The notes under the pieces are model-generated. The model worked only from the letters and a program-made list of their open reading frames with translations, was not told where the DNA came from and did not search any database. A stretch of 39,504 nt of DNA, taken from NCBI GenBank assembly GCA_025355245.1, contig JANXZZ010000040.1, positions 1 to 39,504 of the forward strand, given 5' to 3'. Shown piece by piece: positions 8,506-17,800 of this stretch (positions within the stretch are counted from its first letter, which is position 1; the number at the start of each line of letters is the position of its first letter). The position numbers were made by a program, and so were the translations under genes. Source of the stretch: Pseudomonadota bacterium (lineage in GTDB: Bacteria; Pseudomonadota; Gammaproteobacteria; Steroidobacterales; Steroidobacteraceae).

Positions 8506-8647
8506 GGCCACCGAGGCTACATCCCGATGCGGGTCCGGTAGGTCGCGGACTACGGCTTTCCGGGCAGCGCGGCGACGGCGAAGCCTCGGCTCAAGTGCCA
8601 GCATTCAGTCGGTCAATTGCTTCACGTACATCACACGAGGAACGAAC

Positions 8648-8824
8648 ATGAACAAGGATCAGATCAAGGGCCGGATGGAGGAAGTCGCCGGCGCCACGAA
8701 AAAGGTCACCGGCAAGATCGTCGGTAACCGCAAGCTCGAACAGAAGGGCCGCGTCGAAGAGGTCGGCGGCAAGGCGCGCGCCGGCTACGGCGATGCCAAG
8801 GACGAGCTGCAGAAGGGAACGTGA
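8648..8824 (+). CDS. CsbD-like stress protein
   Basis: A 58-residue, highly charged protein starting at ATG 8648 behind GAGGAA. It shows the CsbD pattern MNKDQIKGRMEEVAGATKKV, then GKARAGYGDAKDELQ. CsbD-like proteins are small general-stress proteins, predicted to be helical and soluble, with no known enzymatic role. It sits between the WXXGXW gene and the BON gene on the same strand, and the 74-base gap to the BON gene would allow cotranscription. The length matches the family. Confidence 0.92.
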   Translation: MNKDQIKGRMEEVAGATKKVTGKIVGNRKLEQKGRVEEVGGKARAGYGDAKDELQKGT

Positions 8825-8898
8825 TTTTCAAGGGCGTTCGTACCGCGCACGAACGCCCGTCTGTCCACCCGTTCGACACTACTGCCTCAGGAGGCATC

Positions 8899-9225
8899 AT
8901 GAAGACCTATCACATCCTCGCCTGCGTACTCAGCGGAGCACTGCTCGCGCCCGTCATAGGACACGCGGCCGAGACCGACGCCGACCGCGCGCATCCCGCC
9001 AACTTCGTCAAGGACTCCGCGATTACCACGGCGATCAAGACCAAGCTCGCGGCCGATCATATCGGCAGCCTCACGCAGCTCAAAGTCGACACCGATATGG
9101 ACGGCGTGGTGTGGCTTAGCGGCACGACCAAGACCCAGGAGGCCGCCGACCGGGCGGTCGAGATCGCGCGCGGCACCGACGGGGTGATCCGCGTGAAGAA
9201 CGATATCGTGGTCCAGCCGCGGTAG
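8899..9225 (+). CDS. BON-domain periplasmic protein
   Basis: The 108-residue product starts at ATG 8899 with AGGAGG four bases upstream. A signal peptide (ILACVLSGALLAPVIGHAAE) precedes one BON domain at about 36-106: DSAITTAIKTKLAADHIGSL, then VDTDMDGVVWLSGTTKTQEA and GVIRVKNDIVVQPR. BON domains (OsmY type) bind phospholipid or the envelope and are commonly osmotic or stress induced. OsmY has two such domains, this protein one. The gene is the last of the plus-strand run, with an intrinsic terminator 45 bases after its stop. Confidence 0.9.
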   Translation: MKTYHILACVLSGALLAPVIGHAAETDADRAHPANFVKDSAITTAIKTKLAADHIGSLTQLKVDTDMDGVVWLSGTTKTQEAADRAVEIARGTDGVIRVKNDIVVQPR

Positions 9226-9270
9226 AGAACGATGCGATCGCGGTCCCCCGGCCCGGTCGCGACTCGAAGC

Positions 9271-9302
9271 GCGGGGCGGCTCATGCCGCCCCGCATTTTT
9301 TT
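9271..9302 (+). terminator. intrinsic terminator
   Basis: GCGGGGCGGC (9271-9280) and GCCGCCCCGC (9285-9294) pair perfectly over 10 bp with the loop TCAT, followed by ATTTTTTT (9295-9302). This is a textbook Rho-independent terminator for the run ending in the BON gene. The convergent ClC gene ends 37 bases beyond it. Confidence 0.95.
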
Positions 9303-9338
9303 GAGGGTTGAGGATCGCGCCAGTCACCTCTCGACGGT

Positions 9339-11138
9339 CTAAGTCGAGGTCGCGAGCCGCTCCTGCAAGGCGAGCATCAGGTCGTTCCGCGACAGCTCTC
9401 CCTGCAGCGTCGCGCGCCACTGGCTCGCGATCACCGGCAGCACCGAGGCGTCCTCGCGCAGGAAAATCTCGAGCGCCGCGGTCAGGCCGAGATCCGGCGT
9501 CAGTGTCGCCCGGGCGGGTGCCGAGACCTCGAGCACCGTGCTCTCGGGCTTGATTCGTCCCTGCTCGACGCCGCCCATGACCGCGCGCGGGTCGAGTGTC
9601 GCAACGAGCTCGCCAAGGCCGTCGACGAGGTAGACCGTGCCCACCGGCTGCACGGGCAGGCCCTCCAGCATTGCGCGCACCGTCATGCCCTGGTCGATGA
9701 CCGAGACGGCGCGCTTGGTGAGCTCGGCAACGGTCCGCAGCCGCCACGCCGTCGGCGCGCCGGGCACTACCGCGGGCTCGAGCGCGCCCCGGTAGATCGA
9801 GGCGCCGCGCCGGTAGATCTTGGCCACGTAGTGCGCGGTGACGCAGGCGAGGATCAGTGGCAGCACGACCTGGTGATCGAGCGTCATCTCGAATACCAGC
9901 AGGATCGCGGTGAACGGCGCGTGCGTGGTGCCGGCCAGGAACGCGCCCATGCCGACCGCGGCGAACGCCTCGGATCCGGAGGTCATGTGCGGGAGTGCGA
10001 GGCGCAGGCCCTCGCCGATCGCAGCGCCCACCGCCGCGCCGATGAAGAGCGTGGGAGTCAGCACGCCGCCGACGGCTCCCGAGCCCACGCTCGAGGCGGT
10101 GCTCGCGACCTTGGCGAGGAACACCCCGAGCAGCAGTGCCCCGGCGAGGCGGTTGTGCAGGATCGCGTCGACGACGCTGTAGCCGTTGCCCCAGACCTCC
10201 GGGTACTTGAGCGAAATGAGGCCGACGATGAGCCCGCCGAGCGCGAGCTTCGCGAACAGCGGCACGGGCAGCGCGGCGAAGCGCGCCTTGCTCCAGTCGA
10301 GGAGCGCGAGGAATGGCGGGGCGAGATGTCCGAGCAGCACGCCGAGCAGGGCGTAGAGGATGAGTTCCCAGTTGTCACCGAAGTGGACGGCGGGGACCTG
10401 GAACACGGGCGCGTAGCCGAGCAGCCGGTGGATCATCGCATCCGCCGACACCGAGGCGACCAGCAGCGGCCCGAAGCTCTCCATCGCGAACGAACCCATG
10501 ACGATTTCCGCGACGAACACCGCGGCCGCGATCGGCGCGTTGTACGCCGAGGCGATGCCGGCCGCGGCGCCGCAGGCGACGAGCAGGCGCCGGCGCGGCA
10601 GCGGGACGCGGCGCAGCACGCCGATTTTGGAGCCGATGAGCGCGGCGAGCTGGACCATCGGCCCCTCGCGCCCGATCGACGCTCCGGAGCCGATCGAGAG
10701 CAGCGACGACAGGGCGCGCAGCACCGTCGGGCGTGCGCCGATCACTCCGTCGCCCACCGCCACCGCTTCCATGTAGTCGATGCTGCGGGTCGCTCGCACC
10801 AGCCGCCCGCCGAACTCAAGCACCAGGCCGGCGGCCAGGCCGCCGAGGGTCGGTACCAGCACGCGGCGCACGCCGTCGAGGGTGCTCGCGGTGTGGACGA
10901 TGCTCCCCGACTGTCCCGTCGCCAGCCACTGGATCGCGCGGATGCCTTCGCGGAATGCGACGCTCGCGAGTGCGCCGCCGATGCCGATCAACGCCGCCCA
11001 GAGGACAATCGCGGTCAGCTCCTCGGGGCCGAGCACCAGCAGGCGAATGCGGGTCACGAACGGGATGGGTCGGGTGGCGGTCGACGGGAGGTCCGCGCTG
11101 TCCTTCGCCCGCCGCCTGCCGAAGATCGTGATGCGCAT
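9339..11138 (-). CDS. ClC-family chloride channel/antiporter with C-terminal CBS-type region
   Basis: A 599-residue integral membrane protein. The N-terminal two thirds carry the ClC helices and selectivity motifs: SIGSGASIGREGPMVQLAAL with the gating-glutamate position Glu158, NAPIAAAVFVAEIVMG, GSGAVGGVLTPTLFIGA and GMGAFLAGTTHAPFTAILLV. The external glutamate suggests a Cl-/H+ exchanger, although channels can keep it. Residues about 470-590 form a soluble region of two CBS-like repeats (VAELTKRAVSVIDQGMTVRA, then ALEIFLREDASVLPVIASQW) that would sense nucleotides or regulate gating. The ATG at 11138 has only a weak ribosome site. The gene ends with TAG. It faces the BON gene tail to tail and lies downstream of the minus-strand reductase operon, separated by a hairpin. 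Confidence 0.93.
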   Translation of the reverse strand: MRITIFGRRRAKDSADLPSTATRPIPFVTRIRLLVLGPEELTAIVLWAALIGIGGALASVAFREGIRAIQWLATGQSGSIVHTASTLDGVRRVLVPTLGGLAAGLVLEFGGRLVRATRSIDYMEAVAVGDGVIGARPTVLRALSSLLSIGSGASIGREGPMVQLAALIGSKIGVLRRVPLPRRRLLVACGAAAGIASAYNAPIAAAVFVAEIVMGSFAMESFGPLLVASVSADAMIHRLLGYAPVFQVPAVHFGDNWELILYALLGVLLGHLAPPFLALLDWSKARFAALPVPLFAKLALGGLIVGLISLKYPEVWGNGYSVVDAILHNRLAGALLLGVFLAKVASTASSVGSGAVGGVLTPTLFIGAAVGAAIGEGLRLALPHMTSGSEAFAAVGMGAFLAGTTHAPFTAILLVFEMTLDHQVVLPLILACVTAHYVAKIYRRGASIYRGALEPAVVPGAPTAWRLRTVAELTKRAVSVIDQGMTVRAMLEGLPVQPVGTVYLVDGLGELVATLDPRAVMGGVEQGRIKPESTVLEVSAPARATLTPDLGLTAALEIFLREDASVLPVIASQWRATLQGELSRNDLMLALQERLATST

Positions 11139-11156
11139 CCACCGTACGTAACGGAA

Positions 11157-11185
11157 TCGCGGGCGGATGGCAATCCCGCCCGCGA
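11157..11185 (-). other. GC hairpin between the reductase operon and the ClC gene
   Basis: TCGCGGGCGG (11157-11166) and CCGCCCGCGA (11176-11185) pair perfectly over 10 bp with a 9-base loop. On the minus strand it lies after the monooxygenase relic and 18 bases before the ClC start. Only scattered T residues follow, so it could be a weak terminator or a structured ClC leader. Confidence 0.4.
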
Positions 11186-11324
11186 CGGCGCGCGCCTTTC
11201 GGTCTGCGGGTCTAGAGACCGTGTCCGGGGCCGGGGGTTGTCGCGGCCGGGGCCGGCGCGACCGGCACGGGCGGACAGCGCGCCCCGCCGCGGCGGAGCC
11301 ACGCTGTCGTTCGCGCCTCCCAGT

Positions 11325-11606
11325 TCACACGGGGCGCCCGTCCAGCACGGTCACCCGGACGTGCGCGGGACGAAAGCCGAGGCCGAGCAGCCGCTGCAGC
11401 GTCGAGGGATGCACCGTATCGCCGCGAACGTCGCGGAGGAAATCCGGGTGCTTCTCGATCACGATCACCGGAACGCCGGCGCGGGCAAGCAAGCAGCCGA
11501 GCACGACGCCGGCCGGGCCGCCACCGACGATGCAACAGCGGTTGCCGGGCTCCTCCGCGCGATCGACCGGGATGCGCTCAGTCGCCGCGGCGGTCGGGTC
11601 GCTCAG
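11325..11606 (-). pseudogene. FAD-dependent monooxygenase remnant (internally deleted)
   Basis: A 93-codon frame reads CTG at 11606-11604 to TGA at 11327-11325. It has the N-terminal FAD-binding Rossmann fold of UbiH/PgaE-type monooxygenases: RCCIVGGGPAGVVLGCLLAR, then VPVIVIEKHPDFLRDVRGDT and VHPSTLQ. It then passes directly into RLLGLGFRPAHVR, which resembles the extreme C-terminus of the same family, and stops. The normal length is about 400 residues, so some 300 codons appear to be missing with the frame kept. The first possible start is CTG, overlapping the upstream stop (CTGA) and placed 4 bases after GGGAGGA; no ATG or GTG exists in frame. It is the last member of the minus-strand operon. 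Without the catalytic middle it should not be an active hydroxylase. Confidence 0.75.
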
Positions 11607-13114
11607 GGCGTCCTCCCGGTCGCGTGCGATTCGGCGACGGCTGCAAGGGTAGGCGCCTGCGCTGCGGGCCGCAGCTCATTGGCGCAGGCGAGCGCCGCGA
11701 TGCGTATCGCCTCCGACTGGGTCGGGTAGGTGTGGATCACGTCGGCAAGCACGCGCAGGCCGATTCCCGCGCTCATCGCGACGCACACCTCGTTGATCAT
11801 CTCGCTGGCGCGCGTGGCGACGATGGTCGCGCCGAGGATCGTGTCAGTGCCGTCGCGTACGTGGATCTTCACGAACCCCCGATCCTGGCGATCGATGATC
11901 GCCCGGTCGACGTCCTGCATCATCACGGTGAAGGTCTTGACGGGAATTCCCTGGCGCCGCGCGTCCCACACCTGCAGGCCCACGTGCGCGATCTCGGGGT
12001 CGGTGAACGTGCATCGCGGGATCGTGAAGTCGCTGTGGCGCCGTGGCGCCGCGCCGAGCAGGTTGGCGACCGCGATGCGCGCGGTCGCCTCGGCGACGTG
12101 GGTGAAGCGGTGCGTCATGCACACATCGCCCGCGGCATAGACGGCGGGATTGGTCGTTGCCAGGTAATCATCGACCCGGACGCCGCGCTCGCGGTCGAAC
12201 TCGATGCCGGCCGCGGCGAGGCCGAGCGAGTCGACGTTCGGTACCCGGCCGGTGCTGAGCAGGACCCGCTCGGCGAGTACTTCGCCGCTCATGCCGTTGC
12301 TTTCAGTGCTGAGGCGGGTGACGCCGCCGTCGAAGCTCGCGCCGACGACGCTGGTGTTCAGGAAAATCGCGACGCCGTCGCGAGCCATCGATTCCGCGAG
12401 GATCTGGGCGGCGTCACGCTCCTCGCGCGGCAGGAACTTCGGCTCGTCCTGGACGATCGTGACCTGCGACCCGAGCCGACTGAAGGCCTGCGCAAGCTCG
12501 CAACCGAGTGGACCGCCGCCAACCACCGCGAGGCGCCGCGGCAACTCGGTGAGGGCGAATATGGACTCGCTGGTGAGGAAGCTCCCGTCCGCGAGGCCCG
12601 GGATTCGCGCCGCGTCCGGCCGCGCTCCGCTCGCGATCAGCGCGTGGCGGAAAACGAGTCGTGAACCGGCCACGACGACCGAGCCCGGGCCGTCGAAGCG
12701 GGCGCCGCCGAAATGGACGCTGATGCCGGCCCGCTCGAGCCGTTCGCGGGAATCGTAGGCGGCAATGCGCGCGCGGATGCGATCGACCCGCTCCACCACG
12801 CGCGCGAGGGTCGCGACCGGGTCCTGGATTCCAGAGGTGCGCAGCAGGCGCGATTCGCGCAGGCTCGCGAACAGTCGCGCGGAGCGGATCAGGGCCTTCG
12901 ACGGCACCGATCCCAAGTTGAGCGAGGTGCCGCCGAGGGCGCGCTCCTCGAGCAGCGCCACCGAAGCGCCCGCGTGCGCCGCGAGGTGCGCGGCGGTGAG
13001 CCCCGCGGGCCCGGCACCGATCACGACGAGATCGTAGTCGCGACCGGCGGCGGCGCGCGCGGGGCCGGTGCCGCCGCGCCGCCCAGGGATGTCGGCTGAT
13101 GCATTGCGTGTCAT
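11603..13114 (-). CDS. class-I flavoprotein disulfide-reductase homologue lacking both redox cysteines
   Basis: The 503-residue protein has the layout of dihydrolipoamide dehydrogenase/mercuric reductase. It shows an FAD Rossmann motif (LVVIGAGPAGLTAAHLAAHA, about 29-48), an NAD(P) motif (LAVVGGGPLGCELAQAF), the second FAD motif (AVYAAGDVCMT) and a C-terminal dimerisation domain with the His-Glu pair (IHTYPTQSEA). The active-site motif, normally GGTCLNxGCxPSK, is GGTSLNLGSVPSK, with Ser64 and Ser69 in place of the two cysteines. It therefore cannot form the redox disulfide. Soluble transhydrogenase SthA is a precedent for this fold working without the disulfide, so NAD(P)H oxidation or hydride transfer is possible. 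Its ATG overlaps the stop of the upstream glycosidase-like gene (ATGA) and its stop overlaps the monooxygenase relic, so the three are translationally coupled. Confidence 0.9.
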   Translation of the reverse strand: MTRNASADIPGRRGGTGPARAAAGRDYDLVVIGAGPAGLTAAHLAAHAGASVALLEERALGGTSLNLGSVPSKALIRSARLFASLRESRLLRTSGIQDPVATLARVVERVDRIRARIAAYDSRERLERAGISVHFGGARFDGPGSVVVAGSRLVFRHALIASGARPDAARIPGLADGSFLTSESIFALTELPRRLAVVGGGPLGCELAQAFSRLGSQVTIVQDEPKFLPREERDAAQILAESMARDGVAIFLNTSVVGASFDGGVTRLSTESNGMSGEVLAERVLLSTGRVPNVDSLGLAAAGIEFDRERGVRVDDYLATTNPAVYAAGDVCMTHRFTHVAEATARIAVANLLGAAPRRHSDFTIPRCTFTDPEIAHVGLQVWDARRQGIPVKTFTVMMQDVDRAIIDRQDRGFVKIHVRDGTDTILGATIVATRASEMINEVCVAMSAGIGLRVLADVIHTYPTQSEAIRIAALACANELRPAAQAPTLAAVAESHATGRTP

Positions 13115-14403
13115 GTCGCGAGCCAGCCGCCGGCGAAGCCGGCGCGACCCAGGCCGCGGCGGATTTCCGGCGCCTGGCGGAGCAACGACCAGACGAGGCC
13201 GGAGTGCGTATTCCCGATCATCAAGATCAACAACCCCTGGTCGAGGCCGTACCAGCCGTCCGAGAGCCAGCCACCCGTCTGCGTCGCGATGCTCGGGTTG
13301 AAGCCGCTGACAAAGCGGTCGTCAGGGCAGACCTGTGGATAGGCAGCGAGCAGGCAGCGAGTGCCCGCGAGCGCGGCCTCCGGTGCGAACGGCAGGCAGG
13401 CGAGCATCGCCCACGGGCACAAGGTTCCGTCGTCAGGGCCGTACGGCGCGCCGCGCGCCATGTAGCCGAAGTGCCGGCTGTCCCTGCGGTATTCCCTCGG
13501 CAGGTCGTCGACCGGCCCGTCGCCGGCACTGATGCCCCAGACGTCGCGGCGGTAGCCGGCGAAGCCGTGCGGGTTGCGCTCGCAATATTCGCGATGCAAC
13601 GCGATCGTGCGACGCGTGTTCTCGAAATAGTCGCTGCCCTTTTCGAGCATGAACGCGTCCTGCACGCCCCGAAAGTCGATCCACGCGTGCGAGAACAGGT
13701 GCGTGAACAGCGGGCCCGAGTAGAGGACGTCCTGGCCGAGCAGGTTTTCCCACTGGTAGGTCAGCGTCCAGGTCAGGAAGCAGCCGTCCGACAAGGGGTG
13801 TGTCGGCGAGCCGAGCCCGAGCGCGTACAGCAGGGTCGCCTCGTTGAAGCCTTCCCAGCCGTAGTGCAGGAAGCCGGCCTCGGGCTTCCAGCCCTGCGAC
13901 AGCGTCGGCGAATCATTCTGCGCCCAGCGCCAGTCGACGCGCTGGTAGAGCGCGTCCGCGAGCGCGCGGACTTCGGCCTCGTCGCCCGTTCCCTGGAAAT
14001 ACTGCCGGACGGTGAGCACGCCCGCCATCAGCAGCGTCGTGTCGATCAGGGACAGCTCGCAATCCCAGACCCGGCGCCCCGACCGCATGTCGAGGAAATG
14101 ATAGTAAAAGCCGCGGTGGCCGGTCGCATCACGCGCCTCGCTCTGCGGGCTGTGCCAGAAGAAACGCAGCGTCGCGAGCGTGCGCGCGAGGGCCGCCTGG
14201 CGTGGCATCCAGCCGCGCTCGACCGCGACCGGGTAGCAGGAGAGTGCGAAGCCGACGACGGCGATGCTGCAAGGCGATCCCGCGCGCGAGGTGTCGGCGA
14301 TGAGCCCGTTCACGGGGTTGGCGTAGCGCTCGAAGTAGGCGAACGCGCCGCGCGCGAGCCGCTCGAGGAGCTCGCCATCGTCATCGATCGCGGCCGCGTT
14401 CAC
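13111..14403 (-). CDS. GH144/glycoamylase-like (PF10091-type) glycoside hydrolase
   Basis: The 430-residue protein belongs to the glycoamylase-like family that includes GH144 endo-beta-1,2-glucanases. It has an (alpha/alpha)6-type pattern with family-like stretches: GLIADTSRAGSPCSIAVVGF, then GFYYHFLDMRSGRRVWDCEL, SLIDTTLLMAG, GWEGFNEATLLYALGLGSP, SGPLFTHLFSHAWIDFRG and YGPDDGTLCPWAMLACLPF. It lies back to back with the cyclic beta-1,2-glucan synthase, which supports a beta-1,2-glucan substrate. I see no signal peptide or membrane segment from the GTG start, so it would act in the cytoplasm, whereas GH144 enzymes are usually exported. The frame is open upstream, and a start before 14403 cannot be excluded. 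It is the first gene of the coupled minus-strand operon (ATGA overlap with the flavoprotein). Confidence 0.85.
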   Translation of the reverse strand: MNAAAIDDDGELLERLARGAFAYFERYANPVNGLIADTSRAGSPCSIAVVGFALSCYPVAVERGWMPRQAALARTLATLRFFWHSPQSEARDATGHRGFYYHFLDMRSGRRVWDCELSLIDTTLLMAGVLTVRQYFQGTGDEAEVRALADALYQRVDWRWAQNDSPTLSQGWKPEAGFLHYGWEGFNEATLLYALGLGSPTHPLSDGCFLTWTLTYQWENLLGQDVLYSGPLFTHLFSHAWIDFRGVQDAFMLEKGSDYFENTRRTIALHREYCERNPHGFAGYRRDVWGISAGDGPVDDLPREYRRDSRHFGYMARGAPYGPDDGTLCPWAMLACLPFAPEAALAGTRCLLAAYPQVCPDDRFVSGFNPSIATQTGGWLSDGWYGLDQGLLILMIGNTHSGLVWSLLRQAPEIRRGLGRAGFAGGWLAT

Positions 14404-14871
14404 GAGGCCGTTGCGGGCGATGATGCGCCGGGTTCGGGCACGGGTCGTCTGCTCATGGTTGCGTTGGCACGCGTCGCGCCGCTCGGCGCAGGCACCCAGA
14501 CATTAGCCGCGATGTCCGCTCCCGCGCCGTAGGCGCACGCCGGGTTCGCGCGCGAATCGCGCGCGAGGCGCCGCCGGTAGGCGACTGCCGACAGGCGGAC
14601 GCGGCGCCTGCCCGCTGGCGGCGATCGCCGTCGCGGGGGTGGCGGCCCGGGGAGGCCGTCGTAGGGGACCGGCAGCGCCTGGCGGCGCGCGCCTACACGT
14701 TGTCAGACGAATCCGGTCTACGCTCTGACTACAGGCAGCGGAGTGGCTCAACAATGGATTCGACGATCACGACCCGGAGACTCGGGGCGCCGCTCGCGAT
14801 CCGCGCTGCGTGTCGGCCGGCCGCGCGGCCGGGGAACCTTCTCGGCACCGCCGGCCGGGACTGAGTCGGGC
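14404..14871. other. divergent intergenic region, glycosidase operon / glucan synthase
   Basis: A 468-base region if the synthase starts at 14872, or 339 bases if it starts at the in-frame GTG 14743. It must hold the promoters of both directions. I see no strong sigma-70 consensus. The stretch 14691-14742 has lower GC and contains the REP-like motif followed by TTGTCA at 14700-14705, a possible -35 for the synthase. Confidence 0.4.
14687..14699 (+). repeat. REP-like GTAG motif, copy B
   Basis: GCGCGCCTACACG contains the exact 12-base CGCGCCTACACG shared with 23457-23468 (inverted) and 30178-30189. On the minus strand it reads CGTGTAGGCGCGC, with the GTAG head next to a GC-rich tract able to fold. 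It lies upstream of the glucan synthase. Confidence 0.45.
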
Positions 14872-17800
14872 ATGGACAGCGTTACCTCGCGCGAGCCGCG
14901 CTGGCGCGGCAGCCGCGGCCTGTTCGGTTTGCGCGGCGCTGTCGACGCGCCGTGGACCGATCCCGAACCCATTCGCGCGGAGCTCCTCAGCATCGAGCGC
15001 CTCGAGCAGTACGCGCACACGCTCGCGGTCGAGCAGCCGCTGTCGGGCTCGCGCCGGCACCGGCGCGGCATGGCCGCCCGCATCCACCAGAACACGCGGG
15101 CGCTGCGCCGCGACTACGAGAGCATCAGTCACACCGCCTCGACGCGCCGTAGCTTCACGCCCGCGGCCGAGTGGTTCGTCGACAACTACCACGTCGTCGA
15201 ACGCCAGCTGCAGCTGATCCGCGACGACCTGCCGGCGAGTTACTACCGCCAGCTGCCGCGCCTCGCCTCCGGTCCGCTCGCCGGATTCCCGCGCATCACC
15301 GGCATCGCATGGGCGTTCGTCGCGCACACCGACAGCCACTTCGATGCGCAGATGCTCACGCGTTTCGTCGAGGCCTACCAGCGTGTCGAGGCGCTTGATA
15401 TCGGCGAGCTGTGGGCGCTGGCCAGCATGCTGCGCGTGATACTGATCGAGAACCTGCGGCGCAGTGCCGACCGGATCGTCGGCGGCCGCGCGCAGCGCGA
15501 AGCTGCGGACCAGCTCGCCGATCGATTGCTGGGTTCGCCGACGCGCCGCCCGGAGCCGGCGGCCGCAGTGTTCGCGGTCTTCACCGACGGCAAGATGCCG
15601 CGGACCCTGGCCGTGCAGCTGGTGCAGCGCTTGCGGGACTGCGATCCCGACGTGACTCCCGCGGTCCACTGGCTCGAGGAGTCGCTGCACGCCGAGGGGC
15701 TGACTCCGGACGTGATCGTCACCGAGGAGCTGCAGCGACAGAGCGCGGCCAACGTCACGGTCCGCAACATCGTCACCAGCCTCGTGCAGCTGTCCGCGCT
15801 CGACTGGGCCGATGTCGTCGAGGAGCTCAGCGTGGTCGATCGCATGCTGGCCGCGCAGAGTGACTTCGCCGACATGGATTTCTCGACCCGCAATCGCTAC
15901 CGAAGCGCGGTCGAGGAAATAGCCCGTTACTCGGGCCGGCGCGAGACCGATGTCGCGCGGCGCGCGCTCGAGGCCGCACGGCATCCGCTGCCCGATACGC
16001 AGGCACGCCGTGATCCGGGCTACTACCTCGTCGGCAGCGGGCGGCCCGGCCTCGAACGCCTGCTCGGCTATCGGCCGTCGCTCAGGCTCGCAATCGAGCG
16101 CGGCATCGTTGCCGCCGGCATCGACGGCTACGTCGCGATGGTCGTGGCGCTGACGGCCGCGGTGGTTGTCGCGGCGGCGCTCGTGCTGTCGCCGGTACCC
16201 ACGCCGCAGCTGGTCGTGCTGCTCGCGCTCATCGTATTGCCCGCGAGCGAGAGCGTGATTGCGCTGCTCAACAGCGCCTTCACGCGCCTCATCAAGCCGG
16301 AATCGCTGGCGGCGCTCGATCTCGCGGGAGTCGTGCCGGCGGAGTTTCGGACCGTCGTCGCGATTCCGATCCTGCTCGCGAGCGTGATGGACGTGGAGGA
16401 AGCGATCGCCAACCTCGAAAGCCGCTACCTCGCGAGCGCGCGCGGCGAGCTCTATTTCACGCTGCTGGCGGACGGCGCGGATGCGGATGCGGCGGTGCTG
16501 CCGGAGGACGCGGAACTGATCGCCGCCGGGCGGCGCGGCATCGACGTCCTCAACCGCCGCTACGGACGTGCGAGCGCCGGCGCGCGATTCCTGTGGCTGC
16601 ACCGGAGCCGCCGCTGGAACGCGGCGCAGGGGTGCTGGATGGGCTGGGAGCGCAAGCGCGGCAAGCTCCACGAGCTCAACCGGCTCTTGCGCGGCGCGCG
16701 CGACACGAGCTTCGACCTCGAGGCGGAGGAATACACCGCGCTACCCGCACACGTGCGCAACGTGCTCGTGCTCGATGCCGACACGCAGCTGCCGCACGGC
16801 GCCGCGGAGAAGCTGGTCGCGAAGCTCGCGCACCCGCTCAACCGGCCGGTCATCGACCCCGCCTCCGGCCGCGTGACCGAAGGGCACGGGATCCTGCAGC
16901 CGCGGGTCACACCGACGCTGCCGGATTCGGCGAATCCCTCGCTGGTGCAGCTGGTGCTCTCGGGCACGCCCGGGCTCGATCCCTACGCGTTCGCGGTGTC
17001 GGACGTCTACCAGGACCTCTGCGGCGAGGGCTCGTTCACCGGCAAGGGACTCTACGACATCGATGCCTTCGAGGCGGCACTGGCCGGGCGGATTGCCGAG
17101 AACACGGTGCTCAGCCACGACCTGCTCGAGGGAATCTTCGCCCGCGCCGGCGTCGCCTCGGACGTCGAGGTGGTGGAACCGTCGCCCGACCGCTACGACG
17201 TGGTGCTGTCGCGCGAACACCGCTGGGCGCGTGGCGACTGGCAGCTGCTGCCGTGGGTGTTCGGGACGCCGCGCGTGGGCGTGTCGATGCTCGGCCGCTG
17301 GAAGCTCGTCGACAACCTGAGGCGCACGCTGGTGCCGCCCGTGACGCTGGGCGCGCTCGCGGTCGGCTGGACGCTGCCGATGCCGATCGCGGCGTGGTGG
17401 ACGGCGCTCGTGGTCGCCGGCATCGGCTTGCCGGCGCTGCTGCCAATCTTCATCGTCTTCAAGGACCGGCCGGGGCACCTGCGGCGCGCGAGCGAACGCC
17501 GCGCGCTCGCCCACGACCTGCGCCTCGCGTGCCTTCGGTGGGTGCTCGGGCTCGCGCTGCTCGCCGACCGCGCGTGGTGGATGTGCGATGCGATCGTCCG
17601 CACGCTGGTGCGCCTCACCGTCACCCGACGCCACCTGCTTGACTGGACGACCGCGGCGCAGGCGCAGCGCGCGAGCCGACTCGATCTTCGCAGCTACGCG
17701 CGGCGCATGGTCGGCGGCATCGCGCTCGCGGCCGTGCTCGGACTGTTCGTGATCGTGACGACACCGGGGAGCTTCTGGCTCGCGTTGCCGTGGCTGGTCA

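Noticed and set aside
14743-14871. Start of the glucan synthase at GTG 14743
   Set aside because: It would add 43 very basic, low-complexity residues before the region expected in the family. ATG 14872 fits the usual length better, though its ribosome site is weak, so the choice stays provisional.
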